From Tritrichomonas musculus (Eukaryota; Parabasalia; Tritrichomonadida; Tritrichomonadidae): 64,000 nt of DNA. Location: positions 124,001 through 188,000 of the forward strand of contig JAPFFF010000015.1 in assembly GCA_039105265.1 (NCBI GenBank), written 5' to 3'. Positions 38,410 to 48,332 of this stretch are shown in pieces (within the stretch, counting starts at the first letter, position 1; every line of letters starts with the position of its first letter). Position numbers and translations under genes: made by a program. The notes beneath the pieces were generated by a model that was not told the DNA's origin, ran no database searches, and saw only the letters and a list, made by a program, of their open reading frames with translations.

Positions 38410-41400
38410 ATTATATTATATATTCATAAAAATTTCCTTCAATTAAAGATTGTTTTCTCTTTCTTGATGTATTTCAATTGCTTTTACATAATAAGAATGT
38501 TTTTTGAATATAGCAAATTCAAACTAACACACTCTTTTTTTTGATTTTACATGAATTCATCTTTTTTATACTTCAAATATTTAGTTTAATTTTCAAACAG
38601 AATAATTAGAATAAATAATCATATTTGGTTCACAAAAGAGACAACAGACAAAATCTGGAAAATTGAAAGAGTAAAATTCAATGAGTTCCCACAAAATGAA
38701 AGTTTTAATATTCTTGGTTTTGAAAAATGGGAAATAGTAATTATTAATATTATAAATATTCATGAACATCATATTGAGTATTTTCTTATGCAAAGAAATA
38801 AAAAATTAAATAGAAATAAAAATATTCATTAAATAAAGGATGAAAATTTGATTCTGATATTATAATTTTAAAAGTATTATATATACACTTAAGCAATTTA
38901 CTGTTATTATGATGTAAAAAATGCCAATACTGATTTATGATTTGAATATTTATAAAATGCAAATAAAACGAATATTGTCATTATATTGCAACCTTTCAAT
39001 CTAATTGATCCTTTATATGAAGTTGTGAAACATTTTAATAAGCAGGTTTATTGATTTTATTAATTTGAATTGATTTGTCACACTTAAAAGCTTTTGTTAT
39101 CTTAGATTCTTTTAATATTTGAATTGTTGAATAATATTTGTAAGGATTTTCTAATGTAATAGTTCGTGATAGTTCTAATAAGACGGAAAAATAAAGCCAA
39201 ATAAAAAAAATTGATAAGGCCAATTATATACACAAAATCTATATTTTCGATATATTTTAATTAAATTTTTATTGCAATAAATTATTTTATTTAAGGGTGT
39301 CCAAATTGGATGTTTTAACCGTTTTTTGGATTTTTTTTTTTAAAAAAATTTTGGATAACGGTTTTATTTTGAATTGCTATTTGTCTATATAGAATTATTA
39401 AAAAAAAACCAATAAATTCTTTATTTTTGCATATTTTTGCTGTTAATTAAATTAGTTATGCTTTGGGTTTTTTAATTTTCTTTGTTGCAAAATAAAGAAA
39501 ATGACAGAAATTACAAAAAATCCAAAAAAATTGATTTTTTATAAAAGGGGTCGACTCTCTCAAATTTATTTTGATTGAAAAATAGTAATATCTTAAAATT
39601 TAAATATTCTTTTTAATTAATAAATTTTTAATTCAATATTAAATAGAATTCGGATTCATTTATTATATCTTAAAAATTAAAAAATTCATTATTTATTCCA
39701 AAAAACATTAAAAATAGTGTTTTTATTAATCTTTACTTTTTGTATATACAATGTAATTACACAGGACGATAGAAATTACATATGTAAATACATATGTAAT
39801 AGTGTGGCGATTTGTATGAGGTCATTCAAACATTTTTGTGATGATATTTGGTTTATAAACAAATCGATATATATTAAATTCTTGACCTGCTATGCAAAAA
39901 AATTATATAATATAATTTTAAATATTTGGTATATGTTATTAAACAAAAATATAAAAATCATTATTCTCTGATTTATGCGATTTTTGTCGAATTAAATAAT
40001 ATAATGATCTATTTTTATGGGGAAATTTAGAGTTTTAAGAAAGGCAATATATTTAAAATTATATAAAAATATATATATGCATATGTATAATGCTTTTATT
40101 TGGTCTATCTATCTTATTTAATTAAAAATATATATTCAAAAAAAGTCTGGTTTCATTATTTAAAACATGCTTTATCAAAATAAAACCTCATGGGAAATAT
40201 TAATATAGCATTCATTTTTAATAATGCTCATTCATTCTTTCAAAATAGGCAAAACAAATAAAAATCATAGTTTGGGTATTGAAAAATATTCAGAGCGACG
40301 TTCAATTTTTAAAACTTTTTCATTTTAAAAATTATATGAGTTCATTGAAATCATATTTGATGATTTATTTGGTCGCTTATATTTTTGTAAAAATGCAAGA
40401 AATAACATTGTGGCATCCCAATATGATTAAAACAACAATATACAAAATCAATATAATAATATTTTCATCGAAATCAGATTGATTATGGAAGATAAAATCC
40501 ATGTTTCTAAAGTATATCAATGCCAATTATGCGGAAGCTATTTATTATCAAAGAAAGGAGCAAAAAATCATAAATGTTTTTTTCATAAATAACCCAAATT
40601 GAATAATATTGAATAAGGTAGCTAGATTTTTATATCAAAAATGTAAGATCATTAAATTTTTCATTATTTAGGAGATTTTGGCTATGATTCCTTCCTGAAA
40701 AGTTTTTAATACATTTATTGATGCATAAAAAATAATATTATCCGGTAATAAAATGATTTATTTCAAAGATCTAAATTATATTATTTGAAATTTCAATCAA
40801 ATATTGAATTATACAAGATTTCAATGCAATGATTAAGGATACTACATGATAAATTCATATTTCTTGTATAAAATATTATCTTTATTTCTAAAAAAATTCA
40901 AATATTATATACTTATTAATCATAAAAATGTTTGTTTAAACTCCATTTTGTTTTATAAAAAGCATGTAATTTATTATCTATATGGTATATTTTTATTTTT
41001 TTTAAATAAAAGTGCTTAATATTTTAATAAATTGATAAAAAAAAAATTTACTTATAAAAATTCAAAAAATTCAGAGCCATCATTTAAATTTCTGAGAAAA
41101 TTCAGAATGGCTCTGAAATCAAATCGCCACTCTAATATGTAATTTTCAGTTAATTTTTTTATTTGAGAAATACTTTTATCTTCAAAAATTTAATCAATAA
41201 AAATAAAAAAAGCATGAATATAAAGTAGAAATAATTTTTATTCATTTATTATTGCTAATAAATTATTAAAACTTTGATATTTCTTTGATCATTCTTTTGA
41301 TGGTGTAAAATGACACTTTAATTTTAATATAAAATTCTGATTTTATTTGGACTTATTATGATTAGCCAAATCGTTTTGATTTAATTATTCGATGTATTTG

Positions 41401-43036
41401 AATTATTTTATAATAGTACCGATGTACAAAACCTTTTTTTCTATGATATTTTGCTTCTAATTATATCTCTCAGATAGAATCATCTATGATAACATAGTTT
41501 TTTGATCAAAATCAGCAAGAGTTAATGAAAAATAATATATATCTTTAGATTTTGAATAAAAATATTGTTTTAAACATAAATAACTGATTTACATCAAAAC
41601 TTTTGTTTTTATAAAAAGTTACGTTAAAATGTTACGTTAATAAAAAATGTGATGTAAAAAAAGTAAAGATTAGTTTTTATTATGCTACTTGAGGTATTTT
41701 CTTAAATGATTTACTATTCACATTATTTATATGTAGCTTAGAAATATAATAATAATTTTTAATACAATATATTATTGATATTCAAGAAATTATTGTTTTT
41801 TCTAAATAAAAATTTTGAATTTAAAATTGAACTAAATGCTAGTTTTTGAAAAAATTATTTTGATAACATCAGAATTTTGAAAATATATTATTTTTATTAA
41901 CAAATGCTTATTTTTTTGATAATATATAAGTATTATCCTCATATTAATGATAATGTATTTACTATAAATATTATAAATCACATTTATATTATTATAAAAT
42001 ATATTATAACATTTTAACTCAGTTTATTTGTATATCACAATTGAGAATTAATTATAATAACGTATTAATTCAATTTTATTTTTCATAAATAATATTATCT
42101 TATACGATATTCAATTAATTACTTTTTAATTAATTTAAAATATGTAAATAAAATTATGAAAAAAGAATATATGATATGAAGGTTATAAAATATTTATATA
42201 TTTGGATATTTACAAATTCCCAAAATCTCTTTGAATAGTGGAAATTAGATAAGAACTCAAAAATATTTTCACCTTTCAAAAGTTAAACTTTTTCAGTTTT
42301 TATTTTTTTTAGTGAAATATCTCTATTTTGGCTAATAGAATCGGCTTCATATTTAAAATTGCATCATGCTATTGATAATGCCAATATAATTTATTATTAA
42401 TTTTTTATAATTTTAGAATATGATAACCGCCAAAAGTCGAACCCTTTTTTTTTTATATATCCATTCAATGGTTTATTTTGGATTTTCTCAGAAAAAAATT
42501 CATTCAATGGTTTACAGTATTCAAAAAAATTCATTCAATAGTTTACATTAAGAACTTTTTGAGAATAAAAATCCATTTATTAAAACTTTTGATTTATTAT
42601 ATGAAAAAAAGAAAAATCCAAGGGGGATTTTTTTCCCATCCAGGATAACGGTTATCCTACGATAAAATCCAAATTGGATAGGATTATTTTATTTAAATAC
42701 TGTTTAAATTTATTCTTAATTTTATCATATTCCAATTTTTTTGAAAGAATGAAAAAATTGAGATTCTCAATTTGAGAAGAAGAAAAATTGATCGTTCTAG
42801 CGAAATATTATAATCATTGACCTAAACTTTTTCCTAAAAAAATACTATAATATTTTATATTCTATGAGTTTATTGATTATTCAAAGGTTTACAAAAAATA
42901 AAAAAATTCTTATTATATTGTTGTGTGTATATTCATGTGTAACACATGATGTGCTTGCAAAAATCAAATAAATTATTATTTAATATGATATCAGTATAAA
43001 ATAGATTTTTAACATATTTTGATATTGATAACATAA
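38410..43036. other. 4.6 kb AT-rich region, nearly empty
   Basis: Only one tiny zinc-finger-like frame (40485-40592) stands out. The edges carry related motifs: ggtgtccaaattggat near 39296 with a nearby ggataacggtttt, and tccaaattggatagg near 42668 with aggataacggttatcct at 42644-42660. These may be the decayed ends of a large element of about 3.4 kb, but the interior has no coding sequence. Short frames such as 39717-39971 and 40279-40482 look random. Confidence 0.45.
40485..40592 (+). CDS. Tiny C2H2-like zinc-finger frame (35 residues)
   Basis: It reads YQCQLCGSYLLSKKGAKNHK followed by CFFHK. The spacing C-x2-C-x12-H fits a C2H2 finger, although the last ligand would be C or H within KCFFH. 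It starts two bases after an unrelated 67-residue open frame ends. It could be a relic of a larger zinc-finger gene or chance; it is too short to be sure. Confidence 0.25.
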   Translation: MEDKIHVSKVYQCQLCGSYLLSKKGAKNHKCFFHK

Positions 43037-43039
43037 TTG

Positions 43040-43045
43040 GTCATA
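43040..43045 (+). promoter_or_regulatory. Initiator-like motif (GTCATAG) before the AAA+ gene
   Basis: TCATAG, about 20 bases before the ATG at 43061, fits the trichomonad Inr pattern TCAYW. It also supports the later ATG as the true start rather than the upstream TTG that would extend the frame. Confidence 0.35.
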
Positions 43046-43060
43046 GAAAAACTTAATTCA

Positions 43061-43993
43061 ATGTCTAACGAAGGAAACAATCCTCCTCGCAATCCAATAT
43101 ATGAAATTATTCTTTCTTCTAGTGATTTATGGAATATTCATTATCGTGCCATAATTTCTACTCTTGTTACTGCTCTAAAAAGAGAAGAAAATGTTATTAT
43201 TTCTTCTCCATCTAATAAAATTTCCCAAAAGAAAGTTTCTGAATTTGTTAGATATATTGTATGCAAATTAATTCCTGCTACAACTTCTGTTATTTCTAAA
43301 AGTAATTTTCCTCAATTTTATGAAAACCAAACCGATTCAGATGATAATGATGTAAATAATTATAATAAAAAGAAAAAAAGCAAAAATAGTATTAATAGCC
43401 AATCCTCTCCTTTCTTTTCTAACGTTTGCATTGTTGAAGATTTTGATAAAATTGGAGATACATCGCCAATTATCAGAGTTATGAAAGAACTTGTCATTAC
43501 TATTGATGGTGAAGAGCAGCCAAAGCCTCTTCCAGTTCCGTTTTTTTTAGTTGCGCTTGTAAATGAAACAAGTCATCTTCCTCGAAATACACTTGGATCA
43601 TTTTCTTTCCATATTAACATTCAGAGTCTACCATCAAAAATACCAACCGATTTTTCTCCATTTTATCCAACTTATGATGCATTCCTTCAAGTTCTTTCTA
43701 TCCCAGTTTTTGCTCATAGAGATATTACAACTTATATCTCTCAACTTGTTCTAAATGTTGATTGTAAGCCACTTCTAACTTCTTTTCTTGAAGTTAAAAC
43801 AAAATTGCTTCTAGTTAAAGCTATCGATGATTGTGCTCTTCTAAATGATCGAAACTACATCATAACTGATGATGTCCAAATGATATTTCCCATGCTTGTT
43901 ACTCACAGATTTTTACTTCCAGGTCCAACTTCTTTCAGAAACTGTTTAGATTTTGTTTACAATTTGATTGATACTTTGCCTGTTCCAATTTAA
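43061..43993 (+). CDS. MoxR/Mg-chelatase-type AAA+ domain protein, probably inactive P-loop
   Basis: The 310 residues start at MSNEGNNPPRN. VCIVEDFDKIGDTSP sits where Walker B is expected, VALVNETSHLPRNTLGSFSFHI resembles the sensor region, and the C-terminal part DCALLNDRNYIITDDVQMIF then PMLVTHRFLLPG matches the MoxR-type lid (usual A-x-L-x-x-R-x-Y-V-x-x-x-D-V, then L-x-H-R). The expected P-loop position has ISSPSNKISQKK, without G-x-x-G-x-G-K, so ATP binding is doubtful. A low-complexity Asn/Lys/Ser insert (about 95-120) separates the halves. It is convergent with the MLH1-like gene, 217 bases apart. The function is unknown. Confidence 0.5.
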   Translation: MSNEGNNPPRNPIYEIILSSSDLWNIHYRAIISTLVTALKREENVIISSPSNKISQKKVSEFVRYIVCKLIPATTSVISKSNFPQFYENQTDSDDNDVNNYNKKKKSKNSINSQSSPFFSNVCIVEDFDKIGDTSPIIRVMKELVITIDGEEQPKPLPVPFFLVALVNETSHLPRNTLGSFSFHINIQSLPSKIPTDFSPFYPTYDAFLQVLSIPVFAHRDITTYISQLVLNVDCKPLLTSFLEVKTKLLLVKAIDDCALLNDRNYIITDDVQMIFPMLVTHRFLLPGPTSFRNCLDFVYNLIDTLPVPI

Positions 43994-44210
43994 TTTGTTA
44001 TTATTTTTATATGATTTTTTTTCTTAGTGTTAAATGTAATTCTTCTCTTTTTTTGCAAATTATAAGTTAACTTATTATTTTCTAATCTTTGAAAAATGAA
44101 AATTGTTAAAAATTGTTATATTATGAAAAAGTGAACATTTCTTAGAAAAAGTGATTTTTCCTTTAAAAAAAAGTTATTTACGAAGTCCACTATTATATTT
44201 ATATATATAT

Positions 44211-46508
44211 TTATTCATTCTCTATAACATTATATGGAATATTACAAAAAGAAAGGCAATTTTGTAGTTCTTTAGATGGTTTATACTCATCTGTATTTAA
44301 AAGTGGTATAATTGAAGTAGCTATCTCATTCTGGAGCCTTTTCATTAGATGAGGATCTTCTTCATCTTCTGGGCAAACTGAATAAAGAGATGATAATGAA
44401 GATAATAATCCCTGTAAACATTCATCTTCATCTTCCCAATCAAAACTATGAGTTATTTCATTCAAAAAGAGAGGAAGTGTCGACAAGCTAGGAGAATAGC
44501 CCGTTATGGCTCGTGGAAGTGAATATAGTACACCATCTTGAATTGATATTGAAAAATAATCATCAAGCATTGCAGAAAAAGGCGAAAAATCAAAATCCTT
44601 TTCTTCATTTGATATAATATTTATATACTGTTTGATATTAACTGGTGGAGATAAACGGTGTTGTGTATAATTTGCAAAGTATGCTAGAAGTCTTTGAAAC
44701 ATAAAATCTTTCAACAATGAATAAAGATTAAAAGCATATAAATTTGAATTAACTTTGAACAATACAGCTCTTAAGCCAATAAATCCAACAAATTCTTGGT
44801 TTTTGAAAAATGTTGTTAATTCTTCATCTTGGTTCAAATTTATCATTTCTTTCATATTATTAATACTTGTTAAATCAACAACTCTAAATTGCCTTGGAAT
44901 TGAGATTTGAGGTTGCGTTAAAACTTGCTCAAGAGTTTGAAAATTTTTATCCTTTTGAGCTGGTTCGTATTTCAAGTCGTCAAATATACTAATATTGCCA
45001 CTATTTTTTTGTCGTGGTTTCTTCGGTTTAATTTGTAACTCACGTGCAGGTGAAAATATTTTTGGATTGACTACGTCGGGATTTATTTCTTCATCCTCAC
45101 TACTGAGATAGCTTTTTAAGAATTTAGGCTTTTCTTCTACAAAAGGTTCTATTTGTTGTTCATTATTAGGTATGTTAAGATCAATTTCATGATCGGAATC
45201 ATTATTATTAATATTATTAACGATTTGTTCTTCCTTTTGATCATCATCTGGTATATTATCTTGTTTTTGATCTAATTCTTCTTCATTTGTCAATGAAATT
45301 GGATCTTCTGCTAAAACTCCATCATTGGTATTGGTATCTTCGCCATGGTTCTCGGCGTTCTTTTCTTTTTGAGTTGGGTGATTTGAATTTGATATCTGTG
45401 ATGATAGTTGAAGTTTCCCTTCAGGAAAAGAAAATGTAGTTTGGTTAGGTGGGATTTGTTTTTGTGAATGCTTTGTTGATTTGTTTTTAAGGACTTCAAC
45501 ACCTCTTTGATTAGCTTTTTCTTGAAGAGCTTGCTTAACTTGCAAAGTAATTTGTAATATAACATTTGATTCGTCATCAATAACAACTTCTTTCTTTGAT
45601 GGATGAATGTTAACATCTATTAATTCAGGTGGAATATTCAATACACAAAAGAAAAATGGATGGCATCCTCGTGCCAAAAAATCAGTATAAACATTTTCAA
45701 TTGCTTGGCTTATTCTTTTATTCGTTATTAATCTTCCATTAATAAATATTGCAGAATGCTTTGGTGCTTTTGAATTACCAGGTGTACTCAAAAACAATTC
45801 TGCGGTTCCTTCTTTATCTTTAAATTCAATTTTAAAATTTAGCTGGAAGAATGAATCAGGATCTTCGCACGAATAAATAGTGCGAAGAACAACTTCAAAA
45901 GTTGAATTTCCATAAGATCGATACATTTCACGATCACCACTTGAAAACAAAAATGCTATATGTGGGTAAACCACTGAGTAATCTGTTATTAAATCTTTGA
46001 TTTTTTTTCTTTCATCGTTTGATTTCGATTTTCCTTGAATACGAATGAGATCTTTATAAAAAAGATCTCTTATTTCAATAATTGTTCCATCAATAGCATA
46101 TGTTGGTTCAATTTGTCCAACTAATTCACCATCTTCATATTTTGCAAAATACCCTTTTGTTTCATCAGATGTTTTCGAAGTAATAGTAACATGAGCGCAG
46201 CATGACATTGAAAACAAAGCTTCTCCTCTAAATCCAAAAGTAGAAATGTTCATAAGATCAGAAAACTCACGAATTTTTGATGTAAAATGCCTTTGGCACG
46301 CATTTGTTAAATCTTCATGGTGTATTCCACACCCATCATCTTCTATTCTGATCAAATTATATCCTCCATTTTCTATTTTTAAATCAATTCTTTCGGCGCC
46401 TGCATCAATTGAATTTTCAATTAATTCTTTAACGACATTGAGAGGTCTTTGAATAACTTCTCCTGCGGCAATTTGTTTAATAACTTTGGCATCTAATTTA
46501 CGAATCAT
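44211..46508 (-). CDS. MLH1: MutL homologue, MLH1 type (DNA mismatch repair)
   Basis: In 765 residues the N-terminal GHKL ATPase (1-330) has all signature blocks: ELIENSIDAGA (28-38), IEDDGCGI (55-62) and STFGFRGEAL (89-98), then the MutL transducer with FINGRLITNK and DVNIHPSKKEV. A long acidic, low-complexity linker (about 360-510) follows. The C-terminal dimerisation domain (about 540-760) contains MFQRLLAYFANYTQHRLSPP, characteristic of MLH1. MLH1 pairs with PMS-type partners and acts after MutS recognises a mismatch. Two points favour MLH1 over PMS2: the C-terminal block and absence of a visible DQHAxxER-type endonuclease motif. The protein ends VIENE rather than the C-terminal FERC of yeast and animal MLH1. 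Confidence 0.85.
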   Translation of the reverse strand: MIRKLDAKVIKQIAAGEVIQRPLNVVKELIENSIDAGAERIDLKIENGGYNLIRIEDDGCGIHHEDLTNACQRHFTSKIREFSDLMNISTFGFRGEALFSMSCCAHVTITSKTSDETKGYFAKYEDGELVGQIEPTYAIDGTIIEIRDLFYKDLIRIQGKSKSNDERKKIKDLITDYSVVYPHIAFLFSSGDREMYRSYGNSTFEVVLRTIYSCEDPDSFFQLNFKIEFKDKEGTAELFLSTPGNSKAPKHSAIFINGRLITNKRISQAIENVYTDFLARGCHPFFFCVLNIPPELIDVNIHPSKKEVVIDDESNVILQITLQVKQALQEKANQRGVEVLKNKSTKHSQKQIPPNQTTFSFPEGKLQLSSQISNSNHPTQKEKNAENHGEDTNTNDGVLAEDPISLTNEEELDQKQDNIPDDDQKEEQIVNNINNNDSDHEIDLNIPNNEQQIEPFVEEKPKFLKSYLSSEDEEINPDVVNPKIFSPARELQIKPKKPRQKNSGNISIFDDLKYEPAQKDKNFQTLEQVLTQPQISIPRQFRVVDLTSINNMKEMINLNQDEELTTFFKNQEFVGFIGLRAVLFKVNSNLYAFNLYSLLKDFMFQRLLAYFANYTQHRLSPPVNIKQYINIISNEEKDFDFSPFSAMLDDYFSISIQDGVLYSLPRAITGYSPSLSTLPLFLNEITHSFDWEDEDECLQGLLSSLSSLYSVCPEDEEDPHLMKRLQNEIATSIIPLLNTDEYKPSKELQNCLSFCNIPYNVIENE

Positions 46509-47142
46509 TTAAAAAATAATAATAATAATAAACGTGCATTTTTTGAATTGAAAAATATTTCTCACTTATCATTTTCTATTCTGATAAATGATTCTTGTTG
46601 GCATCAGCAAGGTCTTGGATTCGCTCGCCGCCAGCCAAGTTGTATGTAGCCTCCGTAAAAATATTAAATGATTAAATTTGCAAATAATAGAATTGAATGC
46701 ACACTTTTTGAGTATTTCGCTCTCAAAAAGTGCGGAGTGGAATTTGTAAATCTCTCAAATAGGTCCACTTTTTGAACCTTTCCTTCAAAAACTCTTCAAA
46801 AAATCATCTTGGTCGAATACTCTCAAAAAGTGGAAAATTGAATCAATAATAATATCTGAAAATTAATTTTTCAGTAAATTTATTTAGCTATTTTTAGTTA
46901 TAGATTATGATAAGTTTAAATATAACAAAATCAATAACTGCAATTCAATTATAACAAGTCAAATAACATCAATTCAAATACAACAAATCAATTGCAACGT
47001 TCAATAACATCAATTCATATATTACAATCATATAAAAGTGAATAAGTGCAAATTCACTACTAAAATGTCACTATTAACGTTTTGTTTAACAACATCAATC
47101 AAATTCAACAAATTCATTTATAACATCATTTAGTACATTTCA
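46509..47142. other. Intergenic region before the Polinton, with a small inverted repeat
   Basis: A GC-richer patch at about 46595-46655 (catcagcaaggtcttggatt, then cgctcgccgccagccaag) is unexplained. At 46702-46833 cactttttgagtatttcg and cgaatactctcaaaaagtgg are inverted, with more cactttttga copies between, so this is a MITE-like element. The remaining bases up to the Polinton are AT-rich with repeated aataacatcaattca. Confidence 0.5.
46702..46833. repeat. MITE-like inverted repeat with cactttttga ends
   Basis: Ends of about 18 bases are inverted with one or two mismatches. Two further copies of the core (tcaaaaagtg and ccactttttga) lie inside. It is non-coding. Confidence 0.55.
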
Positions 47143-47386
47143 AGTAGTATATACTAGTCGGTTTCCGCGGGGCACAGGCTGCCCACGCGTCAACACGAAC
47201 TAGTTAAAAAAAATAAAAAAAAAAAAAATAAAAAAGAAAAATAAAAAAAAAAAACTTCTTCTTCTTTTCATGTTATCCCACCCACCCACCTCAACGCCTA
47301 CCATCAATGAAACGGCACAGGTATCCCACCCCACAACCGCCCATCTATGAAACGGCACAGGTACCTGCCCCGAGAATCTCGTACCT
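47143..47386 (+). repeat. Left terminal inverted repeat of the Polinton
   Basis: The outer end is at 47143. Order inward: gtcggtttccgcggggcaca, cgtcaacacgaac, an A-rich tract (47209-47252), two subrepeats with atgaaacggcacaggta, then ccgagaatctcgtacc. It is homologous to the ends at 87-320 and 11539-11851 in reverse. Confidence 0.9.
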
Positions 47387-47404
47387 ATTTCTTTCTATAT
47401 GTAA

Positions 47405-47740
47405 ATGTCATTTGTACCACTCAAAGGCTTTACTAACGACTATGAGATACTGAATAGGTACCCCTTTACTATAAGACGTAAGAGTAATCATTTTATATGC
47501 AAAGATGCAAAACATATAAAGGGGTATATACGTGTATGTCTAAATGGCGACTACTACTTGAAACATGTACTTATAGCAAGACAGTTCATACCTAATGATG
47601 ACCCACAACATAAAATAGAGGTAGACCATATCAATAGGAATAGGGCTGACTACCATCTAAGCAACTTAAGATGGATAACCCCAACTGATAGTAACTATAA
47701 CAGGGATATGCCCAAAATTATAAATGCGAGGGCAGATTAG
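47405..47740 (+). CDS. HNH homing-type endonuclease of the Polinton
   Basis: The 111 residues open with a NUMOD4-like segment (VPLKGFTNDYEILNRYPFTI) and continue to an HNH core: the block KIEVDHINRNRADYHLSNLRW has the expected D-H-I-x-x-x-x-x-D-x-x-x-x-N-L-R-x pattern (about 77-95). Such enzymes make double-strand cuts and are common in phages, group I introns and large DNA viruses. It starts only about 20 bases inside the terminal repeat, an exposed place for a cargo gene. Its role for the element is unknown; it may be a passenger or help target-site cutting. Confidence 0.8.
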   Translation: MSFVPLKGFTNDYEILNRYPFTIRRKSNHFICKDAKHIKGYIRVCLNGDYYLKHVLIARQFIPNDDPQHKIEVDHINRNRADYHLSNLRWITPTDSNYNRDMPKIINARAD

Positions 47741-47981
47741 ATATTTGGTACTCTAAGAACTCAAAGGCAAAATGTTCTATTTGGTCGATAAATTCCAAAT
47801 CACCATCTTTCATAATTACATTAAGAATTTCAGGTTCGAAATACTCAGCAGCTAACTCTTTTATCTTTTTAATTAAAATACCACATACACCCTCATTAGT
47901 CTCACATCTATATTCATAGAGGTAAGACACTATTTTATAGAGGATATTCATACGCTCTTTTATGGTCATGTAATAAGCCAT
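47718..47981 (-). CDS. Unrecognised small Polinton protein
   Basis: The 87-residue acidic, helical protein lies on the minus strand and overlaps the end of the HNH gene tail to tail. Segments MTIKERMNILYKIVSYLYEY and FIDQIEHFAFEFLEYQIS suggest a compact helical fold. No motif recognised. Confidence 0.5.
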   Translation of the reverse strand: MAYYMTIKERMNILYKIVSYLYEYRCETNEGVCGILIKKIKELAAEYFEPEILNVIMKDGDLEFIDQIEHFAFEFLEYQISNLPSHL

Positions 47982-48051
47982 TTATACAGAAATAAAAAAA
48001 AAAATGAAATGAACAATAGAAAAATATTTAGTCATTTCACTTTTTTCTTTG

Positions 48052-48291
48052 ATGAATATCGATAAGAAGATACGATTGACCACTGAAATGCTCAACGCTA
48101 AAATCATGGATGAAAAGCAAAAGCTTGAAACTTACATGTTGCTCCAAATTGATCAACTCCACCAACGACTTGATGAGGTTCTTAATAGGGTCAACCTGCT
48201 ATCCTTAAAACTCGATTCTGTCATTGATGACCTTGCAAATATGAAGGTCAACGTTGATGATATCAACAGCAGCCTTGATAACCTTCATTAA
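48052..48291 (+). CDS. Small coiled-coil Polinton protein
   Basis: The 79 residues form one long heptad-like helix (LETYMLLQIDQLHQRLDEVL then NRVNLLSLKLDSVIDDLANM). The ATG at 48052 is used as start; an earlier in-frame non-ATG is unlikely. It is probably a homo-oligomer or adaptor. It is not identified. Confidence 0.55.
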   Translation: MNIDKKIRLTTEMLNAKIMDEKQKLETYMLLQIDQLHQRLDEVLNRVNLLSLKLDSVIDDLANMKVNVDDINSSLDNLH

Positions 48292-48332
48292 TAAACAACA
48301 TCTTCTTCTTCTTTCTTTTATTTGATTTTTAA

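Noticed and set aside
39717-39971. 84-residue open frame
   Set aside because: Composition is the AT background (Ile, Asn, Lys, Tyr) with no protein-like pattern.
43037-43060. Upstream start for the AAA+ gene
   Set aside because: The extension begins at TTG, not ATG, and contains the initiator-like TCATAG; the ATG at 43061 is preferred.
46595-46655. tRNA-like GC patch upstream of the Polinton
   Set aside because: An acceptor stem and anticodon arm could not be drawn.
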